Shown here: in pieces, positions 10,440-21,334 of the stretch
How positions within the stretch are numbered: position 1 is the first letter of the stretch
How the letters are laid out: each line of letters opens with the position of its first letter
From: Anodontia alba
Taxonomy: Eukaryota; Mollusca; Bivalvia; Lucinida; Lucinidae
Direction: 5' to 3'
Assembly: GCA_964016985.1 (NCBI GenBank)
Contig: OZ024828.1
Location: forward strand, 7,344,610 to 7,408,609
DNA length: 64,000 bases
Notes under the pieces: generated by a model
Database searches by the model: none
Seen by the model: the letters and a program-made list of their open reading frames with translations, nothing else
Told to the model about the DNA's origin: nothing
Position numbers and translations under genes: made by a program

Positions 10440-11545
10440 TTCAACTCTTCACTGTTGAAATCTGTAGTTACTGAGCAATATATTATTTACAAAAGATAAC
10501 ATATACGGTGTATTTGTAAATTTTAGTCTGTTGATGAATGGTAGTTTTGCCCAATCAATGCATGTATGAAATTTGTTTTAAGCGCTTCGAAACAACTTAT
10601 CATGAGATCCCATGATTAACTGTATGAATGAAAAAAGTAAAGACAGTTACATTCCTTCAGAGAAAACTTAAACATTTTTTTCTGATCTTTTTGTTTTTAT
10701 TGCTGTTTCAATTCTGAATGCAGCAAGCCACAGTTACATTTTTTACCACTTTAGTCTACATGTCTCTAAATATATATCCAACAAAATTGTCAACTAGCAT
10801 TTGCAAAGCAGTGATCACTCACTACTCAAAGCAATTAATAACTCACGTCTGTGAAGGCTTTACTTTTTCAAACATCTGGAAATCTTTGACTTCAGACTTA
10901 AAACTTTTATTCAACTGCTGCAAAAAATTGACATTCTGACACCTGTAAATTATCAGTTTAGTATGTTTTTGTGAAAAAAAAAATAAATACTGTCCTCCAA
11001 ATATCTCTATATCTGGACCTATGTTAAACCTATACAAACTTTATAGTATATGACTTGTTGATGTATGACTAAACTCTACCCTGATCAAAAAGCTAATACA
11101 CAAAAGAAACAAAAGTTGTCTTAGTCTTATGGTTCTTAGTGTAAACTTGTTATATAACTACTTTAATATGAATGAGATCAATATATTACAAATACATAGT
11201 GCACTTATCGGATCCACAATGAAAAAAAAAAAAATAATCTAAAAACGATTACTATTCCCAGACATTACTATTCCCATACTTTCCTAAGCTCTGTTCAGGC
11301 TGATATATAGACATGATGGGCAAAGCAAGCTTACCAGGTAATGCTTACTTTCCATGAATACCTGATTACACTCCATTTATTTTGGGTCCATGTCTGTCTG
11401 TCTGAACATTCCTAATTTTGCCTTTGTGTGTATCTACTAATTATGACTTTCCAAAATACGAATTTGATATGTTGACTTCAGACTCATAGAAGACTTCTTA
11501 GACAGAACTAGAAACTGCAGAACAAGTTGTTAAACATTGAAGCTC
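10440..11545. other. AT-rich stretch without recognised gene or repeat
   Basis: Short frames only. An A-rich run lies at 11222-11234. It may contain unrecognised old repeats. It lies inside the presumed long first intron of the left gene. Confidence 0.5.
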
Positions 11546-11555
11546 AATATTCCTC

Positions 11556-11878
11556 AAGATTAGACATTTTTTATCCAAGAAAGGTTTAATAAATTGATAT
11601 ATGGTATTAATAGGATCATAAAATGTGGCATCTTACAGTCTGTAAAATTTCAGTTAGTCTATCGTTTTTGAATTGGATAAAAAATGAAGTGATTTTTTAT
11701 CGTATCTCTGAATTAATGTTGGCAACATTAATTCAGAGATACAATAAAAAATCATTTTATTTTTGATCCAGTTCAAGTTTGAGAGACAAATTGAAATTTT
11801 ACAGGCTGTCAGGTGCCACATTTTATGATCATATATTAATTTTTTAAATCTCTCTTGGATAATAAAATGCCTATTTTT
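11556..11878. mobile_element. ~320-bp foldback element
   Basis: The two halves pair along most of their length. TAGACATTTTTTATCCAAGA faces TCTTGGATAATAAAATGCCT; GGATCATAAAATGTGGCATC faces GGTGCCACATTTTATGATC. The centre TCTGAATTAATGTTG / CAACATTAATTCAGAG is perfect. It is non-coding. Confidence 0.75.
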
Positions 11879-11887
11879 GAGGAATAT

Positions 11888-12075
11888 GGAGCCTTTAAAG
11901 TGTCAATCAGAACTGCAGAAGACTGTGCATATATTTTCTTTCTTTATTTTTCAGAGAAAAAAAAAGGCTTAACATTTCATGTGAATCTTCTGATTAGCAC
12001 ATCAGGGTCTACACTGTTTGCCATTCACCCAGCAGTATTAAGATGTATCAGTGTAGTATTGTCAGGTAATATTAA
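11888..12075. repeat. F fragment joined to C half
   Basis: CTTTAAAGTGTCAATCAGAA and TTAACATTTCATGTGAATCT are F. At about 11998 the sequence switches to Core-1/C (CAGGGTCTACACTGTTTGCC..CAGCAGTATTAAG), so a deletion or recombination joined two families. Confidence 0.5.
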
Positions 12076-12239
12076 AGGTGTCTAAAACTTAGTAAATACA
12101 TTATGTCAGTGCAGTCATTATCAGAATAGTCCTTGTATTAGAACACTGTAACCATATACAAAGCCCTCCTTGATAATAATTGGACAAACATGTATAAGTC
12201 ACCCAACTTAGGAGGAGGATAACTATAGAAATGACCCTT

Positions 12240-12960
12240 GTCTGCCCAAGCATATGTGCATGCCTCCATGCACCCCAAATTTTGTGTCTGCAACTCCTCC
12301 TACATCTTTGGTCTTTGCAGGATTTATTGCCATGATATGAAGAAATGCTTTCATCTTGGGATTTTTTATCTAATCAGTTTTGATTGAGATATTGCTCTTT
12401 TCAACTTAGAATTTCCATTTGCAAAGCTCGTGTCTGCAACTCCTTCTCCACCTTTTGTCAGCAGATTTTTATGAATTGCAGGTTTTCTTGCTATGACATG
12501 AAGATGGGCATTTGCTTATGGACTTTTAATCCAGCCTTTTTTTGATGGAGTTATTGCTGATACGACTTAAAATTTCCTTTTACAAATCTTGTGTTCACAA
12601 CTCCTCCAATATCTTTTACTGGATTCTTTTGAAATTCTGCATGATTTCTTGCTATAATATGAAGGTTGCATATGATTTGGGGTTTTGGATTTGATCTTTT
12701 AATGACAGAGTTATAGTCCTTTCCAACTTAGAATTTCCATTTGAAGAAAAGTTTGTGTCTATGTAGCATTCTTTTGGAAAGTTGCAGGCTCCCTTGCCAT
12801 TATATGAATATGAACATCTGTATTTGGATTTTTGTTTCAGCCATTTTTGACAGAATTACTGCTCTTTTGCTCTTAAAATTTCTATGTGCAAAGCTTGTGT
12901 TTGTATATTCTCTTCTTATGACCTGAAGATGTGTGTGCATGTGGTCTTATCTTTATATTC
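12240..12960. repeat. Degenerate tandem array, ~150-160-bp monomer
   Basis: TTTGTGTCTGCAACTCCT recurs, diverged, at about 12284, 12430, 12591, 12752 and 12896. Between copies TGCCATGATATGAAG and CTTAGAATTTCCATTTGC also recur. It is not coding. Confidence 0.7.
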
Positions 12961-13034
12961 TGGTATTTTTGATAGCATTGTATGTGCATTCCTTTGCAGA
13001 ACCTTTATGATATTATCACCATATGATTGAAATA

Positions 13035-13410
13035 GCGTATTTACCAAAAATATCCAGACAATCCAACTCATTACCATACTACACCTAAAATTTAAGCAAG
13101 TCCATTTTAACCCTTGTCCTGCTGAATAAATTAAGATGCCATACCCACTTCTAATTTTAAGCCAATCAGAATACTTGATCGAAGTTGTTCATACAAATTC
13201 AAATATTTAATGACAAACAGTGCAGATCCAGATCAGTTGGCTTCTTCAGAAGCCAACTGATCTGGATCTACACTGTTTGCAAAGGCAGGGTATATCCGGG
13301 TTCAGCAGGACAAGGGTTAATAACTGCTGATGTGTCTGGATGGACCTTCGTTTTGGGCCTACACTGTTGCTCAGGCCTGTTTAATAGAATATTTAAGGTA
13401 AATATTGGTA
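13035..13410. mobile_element. Family C element split by a nested B element
   Basis: The left C arm (TTTACCAAAAATATCCAGAC..AGCAAGTCCATTT) stops at TTAA. The right C arm resumes at TTAACTGCTGATGTGTCTGG and ends TTTAAGGTAAATATTGGTA. B occupies the interval between. Confidence 0.75.
13107..13320 (+). mobile_element. Family B element nested in C
   Basis: TTAACCCTTGTCCTGCTGAA to CAGGACAAGGGTTAA with the Core-1 hairpin. The TTAA copies at 13107-13110 and 13317-13320 are the target site. Confidence 0.85.
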
Positions 13411-13687
13411 CTGTTAATGGTAGGCTGAAACATTAAAATTATCTACAGAGCAGCATACCACAAGAAGTTATTACCAGCAAGCTAAATCTTTCCCTTATCA
13501 AAACTTTTTAAACTTAACAAAGAAAGGAAAGGTAAAATCAGTATTAAAGATTATGTGGATTGCCAAGATTTAAAGACTGATAAATCTGACTTCCACACAA
13601 AATCAGTCTTTTGCGGCATAAGCTAAGTAACCTGTAACATGGCTTATAGTACCAGATAAGGCACGTTGTTCAGCCAAAAAGCACTTA

Positions 13688-14037
13688 CCGTATTTGATCT
13701 AATTACCGCACATACCCCTATAAGCGCACAGTCAAGAAATTCCGTAGTCTTCAGATTACAGCCAGTGTAATTTTTCTTTACTTCTTTTTAAAAGCATATG
13801 TTGTGGGTACTCATTTGAATTGCATCGACTTGTCGATGCAATTCAAATGAGTGCCCACAACATATGCCTTTATAAAGAAAATCAGAAACAATCACATAAT
13901 CATCATCAAATAAGTACTTTTTCTGATCTTTTTTATAGTGTATCCTTAGTAGGTAGATACATATTTTACTACAAATGAGTGTTCCAAGTAATTTTGAAAA
14001 ACCTAAGCGCACAGTGCGGTAATTAGGTCGAATACGG
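13688..14037. mobile_element. E6 element, 350 bp, TA-flanked
   Basis: The ends CCGTATTTGATCTAATTACC and GGTAATTAGGTCGAATACGG are flanked by TA on both sides, as in Tc1/mariner-type insertion (known target). The interior holds Core-2 (TTGTGGGTACTCATTTGAA) as a perfect hairpin. Half copies are at 14.69 and 15.19 kb. Confidence 0.75.
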
Positions 14038-14044
14038 TATATTT

Positions 14045-14300
14045 TTCTTAACTCGCCACGAAAACCTAAAATATGGATACTCATTAGAAGCACTTCTAAT
14101 GAGAACCCACACAATATATTTTCATAGAGAAATAAGGAAAATATTTGCATGGATATTCCTCTTATCTGGAGCTATGGATGCCCTGTTGAATTAACCCTTG
14201 TCCTACTGAATAAATTAAGATGCCACCCCCCACTTCTAATTTTTAGCCAATCAGATCACTTGATCCTGATTGTTGCTATAAATTCACATACTTAATATCA
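14045..14300. repeat. E3 fragment followed by truncated B element
   Basis: GGATACTCATTAGAAGCACT..CTTATCTGGAGCTATGG (E3), then from 14191 TTAACCCTTGTCCTACTGAA with the B left half. B breaks off near 14300 before its hairpin. Confidence 0.65.
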
Positions 14301-14689
14301 TCACACTGTCCTCCCAAAGGTCTTAGAGGACAAAACATTTACAGATGGAAGGATGGAGGCTGGATATCCCTTCTTACAGGTCTGCAATGTTTGAAATTTT
14401 AGAACATTTATGGTATATCCCAAACCTCCTTGCAACTGTCTCTACAAAGGCAAATTTTATGCCTTCCCAAGGGCAACTGTTGTAAAAAGATTGCTTTATA
14501 TTCCAAGATGTTCAAATGCAGGAATTAGGAAAAGCAGAATCAGGCAACATGGTACTGTCTTCATTTACAACAGACAGACAACTGATAAACCAATTTGTCA
14601 TGTCAAGGATGTTTAATAATTATGTAAACCTTTCTGTTGGGATAAATGTAAAAACAACATTACTGAAAATCTGAAGTGTACCAACTGAA

Positions 14690-14907
14690 GATACCATATT
14701 TGATCTAATTACCGCACATAGCCCTACAAGCACACAGTCAAGCAATTCCATAGTCTTCAGATTACAGCCTGTGTACTTTTTCTCTACTTCTTTATAAAGG
14801 CATATGTTGTGGGTACTCATTTAAATTGCATTGACTTGTCGATGCAATTCAAATGGGTCTTCCAATATACAGTGTGGGAGAGTCTATTCAGTATGCAATG
14901 GGTTACC
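14690..14907. repeat. E6 left half fused to D right end
   Basis: ATACCATATTTGATCTAATT through the Core-2 half hairpin, then at about 14852 GGTCTTCCAATATACAGTGT..CAATGGGTT, which is the end of family D. Confidence 0.6.
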
Positions 14908-14919
14908 AAATACACAACA

Positions 14920-15190
14920 TCCCCTTTATAACACTGTTTCTGGGTCTGGGATCCAAAGCAAAAATCCCTTTTAGCTAAACGAACAGGTTGTATCTAACAA
15001 AAATGTATAGATTATATAGAAAAATGACCATAAATGGTCATTTTTCTATATGATTTATACAGTTTTTGTTTTTTATATATAATCTATAAAGTTTTTGTTT
15101 GGATATAACACTTTTGGTGCCCAGCTTTAAACCACTTTATATCAGAAACTGTTCTATAAAGAACAGTCTTACAAAGAGGTTCTCGCATAC
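14920..15190. mobile_element. Family H element
   Basis: CCCCTTTATAACACTG at the left and CTTACAAAGAGGTTC at the right. Internal hairpin GAAAAATGACCATAAATGGT / CATTTTTCTATATGATTTAT. Confidence 0.65.
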
Positions 15191-15192
15191 AT

Positions 15193-15557
15193 ACCGTATT
15201 TGACTTAATTACCACACTGTGCACTTAGTTTTTTTCAAAATTACTGGGAACACTTATTTGTAGTAAAATATGTATCTACCTACTAAGGATACCCTATAAA
15301 AAGATCAGAAAAAAACTTATTTGATGATAATTATGCAATTTTTTTCTGATTTTCTTTATAAAGGCATATGTTGTGGGTAGTACAATTTCAATTTTAGGAA
15401 TGTCCAGCTATGAGATTTACATATTCCTACAGAAAAATGGCTAAACTATGTGCAAACAGTGGAGAACCTGATCAGATGCCTTGTTCTGTGGCGTCTGATC
15501 TGGGTCTGCACTGTTTGCCAATTACCCTTTTATGGGTTTCCCGACTACAATGGGTTA
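15193..15557. repeat. E6 right half followed by partial D element
   Basis: TACCGTATTTGACTTAATTA opens an inverted E6 half to about 15378. From there a D body with Core-1 (AAACAGTGGAGAACCTGATC) ends TCCCGACTACAATGGGTTA. Confidence 0.6.
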
Positions 15558-15965
15558 AGATGATGATGATGATATGTTCACGTTTAAAGCACATCAACCC
15601 ATGAGATCATATGCATCTAAAGGTATATTAACTTGGTTTGAAATAGTGAAACAGTCATAATGATAACCTATACTGTTTAAGAAAAGGTTGCATTAACATT
15701 AAAATGACCCTGAAATTTCTAACTGAACTCTGCATATATTTAACCATATATTAAAGCTATTGTATATTTCAAGTGCAAATATTTATTTACAGCTTAAAAG
15801 TGCTGAGGTCCCTTTCAATATCTCAATTCAAATATAAATAAAATCTAATACATGAGTAATTTACATGTTAAAATATCTCGCCTGCCAACAAAGCTTTTAC
15901 TTATCAAGCTATTGTTAGCCTTATATAAAATTCCACAGTTCTAGAAGAGAAGTATTTTATTTAAA
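15558..15965. other. AT-rich stretch, nothing recognised
   Basis: No conserved motif or exon signal was found, apart from a short GAT repeat at 15561-15573. Confidence 0.5.
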
Positions 15966-15969
15966 CATA

Positions 15970-16105
15970 AAAGCACCAATCACAACATCAGCCGATGACA
16001 TTTTGAAATATTTATATAATGTCCAACCTAATTTTCTCAGAAAAAAAGAAAAAAAAAATATATAGAAGGCAGTCTGCTACAATTTTCCTTGGCATTAAAA
16101 ATACT
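15970..16105. repeat. Family F remnant
   Basis: AAGCACCAATCACAACATCA, a shortened core, and TCTGCTACAATTTTCCTTGG as F arms. Confidence 0.5.
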
Positions 16106-16132
16106 TTTTTGGTACTGATTAGAATCACTCAC

Positions 16133-16354
16133 TTAACCCTTCTCCTGCTGAACCTGGATATACCCTGTCTTTGCAAACAGTGTAGCTCCAGATCAGATGG
16201 CTTCTGAAGAAGCCAACTGATCTGGATCTGCACTGTTTGCCATAAAGTATAAATGTATGTAAGTTTAAAGCAACAATCCGGATCAAGTAATCTGATTGGC
16301 TGAATATTGGAAATGGGCATGGCATCTTAATTTATTCAGCAGGACAAGGGTTAA
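16133..16354 (-). mobile_element. Family B element, reverse orientation
   Basis: TTAACCCTTCTCCTGCTGAACC to TTATTCAGCAGGACAAGGGTTAA, TTAA on both sides, Core-1 hairpin inside. It interrupts an E-type hairpin remnant. Confidence 0.85.
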
Positions 16355-16359
16355 CCAAG

Positions 16360-16735
16360 ACAATCCAGAAGATTACCCACAACAAATGTTTTCATGGAGA
16401 AATATCTTATTTATAATAAATATATTTATTCCCATTCCATTGTTATCTAGAATTATGAATTCAGATATCATTTTGGATAAATGGTCAACCAATCAGGCCT
16501 CTAGAATAGACTTCTTTTTTTTTTTTTTTTTTTTTCAAAACCATCGATTTTTCTCTTATTATTTTGTTTTTCTTTTTTTCACAAGGATAAACAATGTATG
16601 TAGCGGGGTGGGTGGGAGTCTTATTAGAACTCCCATGTCTCCTTTAAAGAACATCATAATATTTGTTTTTCAAGGAAAAATGGAGAAAGTATTTATCTGG
16701 ATACCCTGCTTATCTGGAATATTATTGACTATTTA
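16360..16735. repeat. E3 remnant with poly-T tract
   Basis: ACCCACAACAAATGTTTTCA starts a Core-2 arm. T-rich DNA lies at 16515-16535. The right end reads GGATACCCTGCTTATCTGG. Confidence 0.5.
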
Positions 16736-16910
16736 ATGATACTGAAGTAATTTACTTCCCTTACATAGGGTATTAATTCAATTTGATCCTTTCTACACCT
16801 AATATCTTTCTTGAACAACAATTTCTATGCATTTGTTTTTCACAATTTTCATCTTACCACACTCAAAGCACATTCAACCTACCACACTTACCAAAATATT
16901 CAGACACATC

Positions 16911-17082
16911 TTAACCCTTGTCCTGCTGAATAAATTAAGATGCCAGCCAATCAGATTCCTTGATCCAGATGGTTGCTATGAATTCACATACTTAATGGCA
17001 AATAGTGCAGATCCAGGTCTTAACTGGATTCACACTGTTTGCAGATGCAGGGTATATCCAGGTTCAGCAGGACAAAGGTTAA
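16911..17082 (+). mobile_element. Family B element with shortened interior
   Basis: TTAACCCTTGTCCTGCTGAA to TTCAGCAGGACAAAGGTTAA. The hairpin is reduced, and TTAA is present at both ends. Confidence 0.8.
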
Positions 17083-17295
17083 CCCTTAAAGTGCCAAGCA
17101 AAATTTGTAGCAGACAATTTTTTTTTTTTTTTTTTTTTTTCTCAGAGAAAATAAGTCTTGACATTTCAGAATTGTCTGCTAAGCAGACAATTCACATGAT
17201 ATGTCAAGGCTTATTTCATTTAAAAAATAAAAAGAAAACAACATATTTCGAAATGTCATCTGCTGCAGTTGTGATTAGTTCTTTAAGGTTCTCAA
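17083..17295. mobile_element. Family F element
   Basis: CCCTTAAAGTGCCAAGCAAA to GTTGTGATTAGTTCTTTAAG. The Core-3 hairpin is GAATTGTCTGCTAAGCAGAC..; the T-run at 17119-17140 lies inside. Confidence 0.75.
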
Positions 17296-17425
17296 ATCTG
17301 AACAAGTCCTATAAACTGTTGAATGTGTTGATCCTGATCAAATGCTGCAAAACATGGCATCTGATCTGTATCTACTCTTGCCCAGGCCTGTCTGTCCAAA
17401 TACTCAGAGCAAATATGGTAGTTAA
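17296..17425. repeat. Family C right part
   Basis: CTGAACAAGTCC..TGTTGAATGTGTTGATCCTG, a Core-1 remnant, and CAGGCCTGTCTGTCCAAATA with the GGTA end. Confidence 0.5.
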
Positions 17426-17589
17426 GTATGTGTACTTTTGCAAAATTTAAAAATTCTGATTTCTAAAAAACTCATTACCAGGTAAATTCAATGCCCAAAT
17501 TTCTCATGCATTTTGATCATTTACAAAGAAATGAAGATTTCATGGTCTTTTCACAGACAAACTGATAATCATATGCATAACACCGGTAA

Positions 17590-17680
17590 TCATAAATTTC
17601 ATAGCTCCAGATAAGGCAGGTATTCAGATAATATTTTTCCATAAAAACATAAAACATGTAGATTGTGAATGGGTGATTAA
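17590..17680. repeat. E3 left arm
   Basis: CATAGCTCCAGATAAGGCAG..GATAATATTTTTCCATAAAA, the inverse of the E3 right end. Confidence 0.5.
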
Positions 17681-17908
17681 TTAACCCATTGTAGTCGGGA
17701 GACCCGTAAAAGGGTAACTGGCAAACAGTGCAGACTCAGATCAGATGCCGCACAATGCGGCGTCTGATCAGGGTCTCCACTGTTTGCAAATAGTTTAGCC
17801 ATTTTTCTCTAGGAATATGTAAATCTCATAGCAGGATGTACCTAAAATTGAAATTGGACTCTTCCAATATATAGTGTGGGAGAGTCTATTCAGTATACAA
17901 TGGGTTAA
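17681..17908. mobile_element. Family D element, complete
   Basis: TTAACCCATTGTAGTCGGGA to GTATACAATGGGTTAA with TTAA at both ends. Core-1 (AAACAGTGCAGACTCAGATC and complement) lies off-centre. It is the reference copy for D. Confidence 0.8.
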
Positions 17909-17924
17909 AGGCTTTGTGCAATGA

Positions 17925-18010
17925 AGTGCCATACATCTGTCAGCTGAAGTCCACCTCCAGTGAGATTCAAGCACAAGACCGCATGATCCACAGCCAGAAA
18001 CGCTAACTGC
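17925..18010 (-). repeat. Decayed tRNA-derived SINE head
   Basis: On the minus strand it reads GTTAGCGTTTCTGGCTGTGG..GCTTGAATCTCACTGG, with a B-box-like GNTTGAATC. It is not a functional tRNA: no acceptor stem can be closed. Confidence 0.4.
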
Positions 18011-18129
18011 AAACTCATTCAAAATTCTTTACTTTACGAAACCCTACTGCTTCTACTGCATTCTAATCACAACCTATGTCTAAGCATGAATTTATGCATC
18101 AGTTTGAAGAGTGAACATTTTTTTTAAGC

Positions 18130-18345
18130 ATTTAGTCTTTACTACAACTTCAGCTAATGACAAATTAATTATATTTTTCTTATTTACCAACCCCTCCTCC
18201 CCCCCAAAAAAGGATCTGACATTTTATGCAAATTGTCTCCTTAGGAGAGAATTGCATGAAATGTCAAAGCCTATTTTCTGGTAAAATAAGTAAAAGATTT
18301 TAAATTGTTGTCAGCTGAAATTTTTACCCAGCATGCTAAGTGTTA
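18130..18345. mobile_element. Family G element
   Basis: ACTTCAGCTAATGACAAATT left arm, Core-3 pair, GTTGTCAGCTGAAATTTTTA right arm, ending CCAGCATGCTAAGTGTTAA. Confidence 0.7.
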
Positions 18346-18580
18346 AACTTAGGAACTTTCTCATAACAGAATTCATAAACCAATACCATGCTTTTCTTTG
18401 CAAATACACAAACGTGAATAATATCATCATACAGCATAGCTTGCCTAAACTGAAAGCAAACATTCAATCCAAAATAGTCATTTGGCCCCCAAGTTGGTAC
18501 ATATGCACCCATGCTTGAAAAAAAAATATTGTGAGAGAGGGTAATTTTTCTTGGCTGAATAGTGTGTAGCATTGTCACTG

Positions 18581-18794
18581 TTAACCCTTGTCCTGCTGAA
18601 TAAATTAAAATGCCACACCCACTTCTAATTTTCAGCCAACCAGATTACTTGACTCTGGATTTTGATACAAATTCACATACTTAATGACAAACAGTGCAGA
18701 TCCAGGTCAGTTGGCTTCTTCAGAAGCCAACTGATCTTGATCTACACTGTTTGCAAAGGCAGGGTATATTCGGGTTCAGCAGGACAAGGGTTAA
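18581..18794 (+). mobile_element. Family B element
   Basis: TTAACCCTTGTCCTGCTGAA to GCAGGACAAGGGTTAA; perfect central GGCTTCTTCAGAAGCC. Confidence 0.85.
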
Positions 18795-19460
18795 GCAATA
18801 AGGATATATAAAATGCAACTTTTGTAACAAAATGGAGGAAAAAACACTCATTATTTTGCGAAGTCAAAATCACCAATCTGTGAATAGGGGCAATTTCTTC
18901 TACAACACAGTGTAAAGAGTTTAAGTCTATGACCTTGACTTCTAGGCCACAACCAGAGGTAGGGCTGGTACTACCATTACCTACATGTACTACCATGTAA
19001 AATATAAACTAAATCCACCAAAAGGTTCAAACCGGAAGATATACATGTACATTTTTTAAACTACTCAAAATTTGCCAAGCATCAACCCAGTTTAATTAAT
19101 TTAGGGATATCGAGATGCAGGCTGAAGTATATCAAAAATAATATAATCAGTGACAGACTTTTGTTTGTATCTCATTTGATATTTTCAACCCGAAATCTAA
19201 CAGTTAATTGATCCAAATTATAGTGTTTTTTTTTTGTTTTGTTTTTTTTTTCAAAATGAGCTCATCTGTGATCACCCACAAAATATGTTTTCCCAAACAA
19301 ATAACTTAGCATATAATAGAAATACTCATCTCATTTATGCACCATTCTTATCAAATGCACAGGCTTTGTTGCCTTCAAATGTGACAAGGGCCATTTTCTC
19401 ATGTTGCACTAATATGGTTTCAGAAGATTACCAAATTACAGTCCACACAAGAAATACATG
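18795..19460. other. No recognised feature
   Basis: AT-rich; a T-run lies at 19224-19252. A purine/pyrimidine-mixed patch at 18900-18985 could be an old SINE but lacks clear boxes. Confidence 0.45.
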
Positions 19461-19461
19461 A

Positions 19462-19745
19462 GTACCTCTTTATAACATAGTTCATTGAAACAATTTGGGA
19501 TATAGCGTAATAAAATTTAAAGATGAACACCCAAAATGTGACCCAAACAAAAATGTATAGATTATACAGAAAAATGACCATTTATGGTCATTTTTCTACA
19601 TAATCTATACATTTTTTATTGAATACATAAAAGATGGTAAATGGATTTTTTACTATAAAATCTATACATTCTGTTAGGATACAACATGGCTATATAACTA
19701 ACATGGTTTTTGCTTCGGATTCCAGCAATATTTTGTAGATTCTGA
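19462..19745. mobile_element. Family H element
   Basis: GTACCTCTTTATAACATAGT at the left, hairpin GAAAAATGACCATTTATGG.., and GATACAACATGGCTATATAAC.. toward the right. Confidence 0.65.
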
Positions 19746-20007
19746 TGTAATGATAGCTGAAACTGTGAAAAACGTTTCAAATGAGCAGGAAAAAAACATC
19801 ATTGACACATAGTTTTACGCAGACTACAACAGTTACTAATCTCTTTACATGCTTTAAAGTCCACACAATGTGATCTTTTGTGTGTCCATTATCTTGTCTA
19901 CCCACATTATTCCTATCAAATAAAAACAGTGTTGTCAAAATGATTGTGTATTGCAATCATTGTAAAAGACCAACAATAGACAGAGACATGGTCATGAGAA
20001 AATCTAA

Positions 20008-20200
20008 TTAATGCTTAGCACCTTGGGTTAAAATTTCAGCAGACAACATTTTGAAATGTTTTTACTTATCTTTTTTGCAGAAAATAGGCTTTGACACTTC
20101 ATGCTTAGGAGACACTTTGCATGAAATGTCAAAGCCTATTTTATAGAAAAATAAGAAAAATATCAATTTGTTGTCTGCTGAATTTGCTCAGAGAGTATAG
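20008..20200. mobile_element. Family G element
   Basis: TAATGCTTAGCACCTTGGG left end, TTTCAGCAGACAACATTTTG arm, shortened Core-3, and TTGTTGTCTGCTGAATTTGC right arm. Confidence 0.7.
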
Positions 20201-20217
20201 TTAACTACTTGTACATG

Positions 20218-20400
20218 AGGAGTATTTGGTGATAATTTTGGGATATTTTTCTTCAGTGCTCCATAAAAACAAGTGTTGTGAGTACTCATTGAAGATTGCC
20301 TCTAGTGAGTACCCTCAACATATGTTTTTATTGAGAAATAAGTAAAAAGATATCCCAGAATTATCACCAAATACTCCTTCTTAACAAGTCCTCTGAGTAC
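20218..20400. mobile_element. E2 element (GGAGTATTTGGTGATAAT ends)
   Basis: GGAGTATTTGGTGATAATTT at the left and AATTATCACCAAATACTCCT at the right; Core-2 hairpin in the middle (GTGAGTACTCATTGAAGATT..). Confidence 0.75.
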
Positions 20401-20689
20401 ACAGTAAACCATTAGCACTCTCTGGGCAAATTCATTTTTAAATAGCCTAATTTTCTACAAAAACTATAAAATGATGTTTTTGTTACTGTCCTGTCAATCA
20501 GAATGCAAGATTACTTCTGCTTTACATGGCAACCAACACAATTTTGTTTGTGTCACCACTCAAGACTTTATCAGCAGAACTGATTATTTGACCATATTGA
20601 GCAAGCACAAAAGGTTAATTTGCTGGAATCAACATTTGCAATTTTCACATCTACCAGAGAATTAATTCTTTAATTCATATTCTTTTGTA

Positions 20690-20875
20690 AGGAGGGGACC
20701 TAAGACATGCAACTAAATTGAGTTTCAGAGAAAATAAGGTTTGACATTTCATGTGAATTGTCTGCTAGGCAGAAATTCACATGAAATGTCATCTTATTTT
20801 CTCTAAAAAATAAATATATTTCAAAGTGTTGTCTGCTGTACATGTAGTTTTAATTAGTGCTTTAAAGATTGCTGA
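20690..20875. mobile_element. Family F element
   Basis: GACATTTCATGTGAATTGTC / GAAATTCACATGAAATGTC hairpin; right end GTTTTAATTAGTGCTTTAAAG. Confidence 0.65.
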
Positions 20876-20879
20876 ATGA

Positions 20880-21330
20880 GCTAATTTTTGATATAGCCTT
20901 ACTTTTTGTTGTCCGAAAATACTATTTATAAAAGAAATTAAGCTACCCTTAGTTTGTTATAAAATGCTTCTGAGATCTGTGCAATTAAATATTAAAGTAG
21001 AAAATATTATCTGAGTACGTAGTTTTCTAACTTGGCTACATAGCCAAGTTAGGTCAAGGGAGGTAAAAATATTATCAATCAGATAGTGCTTATAATCTAC
21101 TGTGCAGATTCTTCAGAATTTCAGTGAGAGCATAAATTATTTTTGTGAAACTTAGAGTATCAGAACACTTATTCTAATTAATTTTATGAACAATATACAT
21201 GTAATTATCAAAACAATAGTCTGTGAAAATCAGTTTGAAACTTGAGCTGTTTTTAACAAAAAAAACATAGGTCTCCTCCCAACTGCCACTCATATATAGA
21301 AAGTTTACCCATACTTATTGTTCATCATCA
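20880..21330. other. AT-rich interval with one small palindrome
   Basis: CTAACTTGGCTACATAGCCAAGTTAG at 21028-21053 is a perfect palindrome. Nothing else was recognised. Confidence 0.5.
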
Positions 21331-21334
21331 CTGC

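Noticed and set aside
16827..17450. 207-codon plus-strand frame
   Set aside because: It runs through a B element, a poly-T tract and an F hairpin. The sequence has no domain, and other copies of these repeats break the frame.
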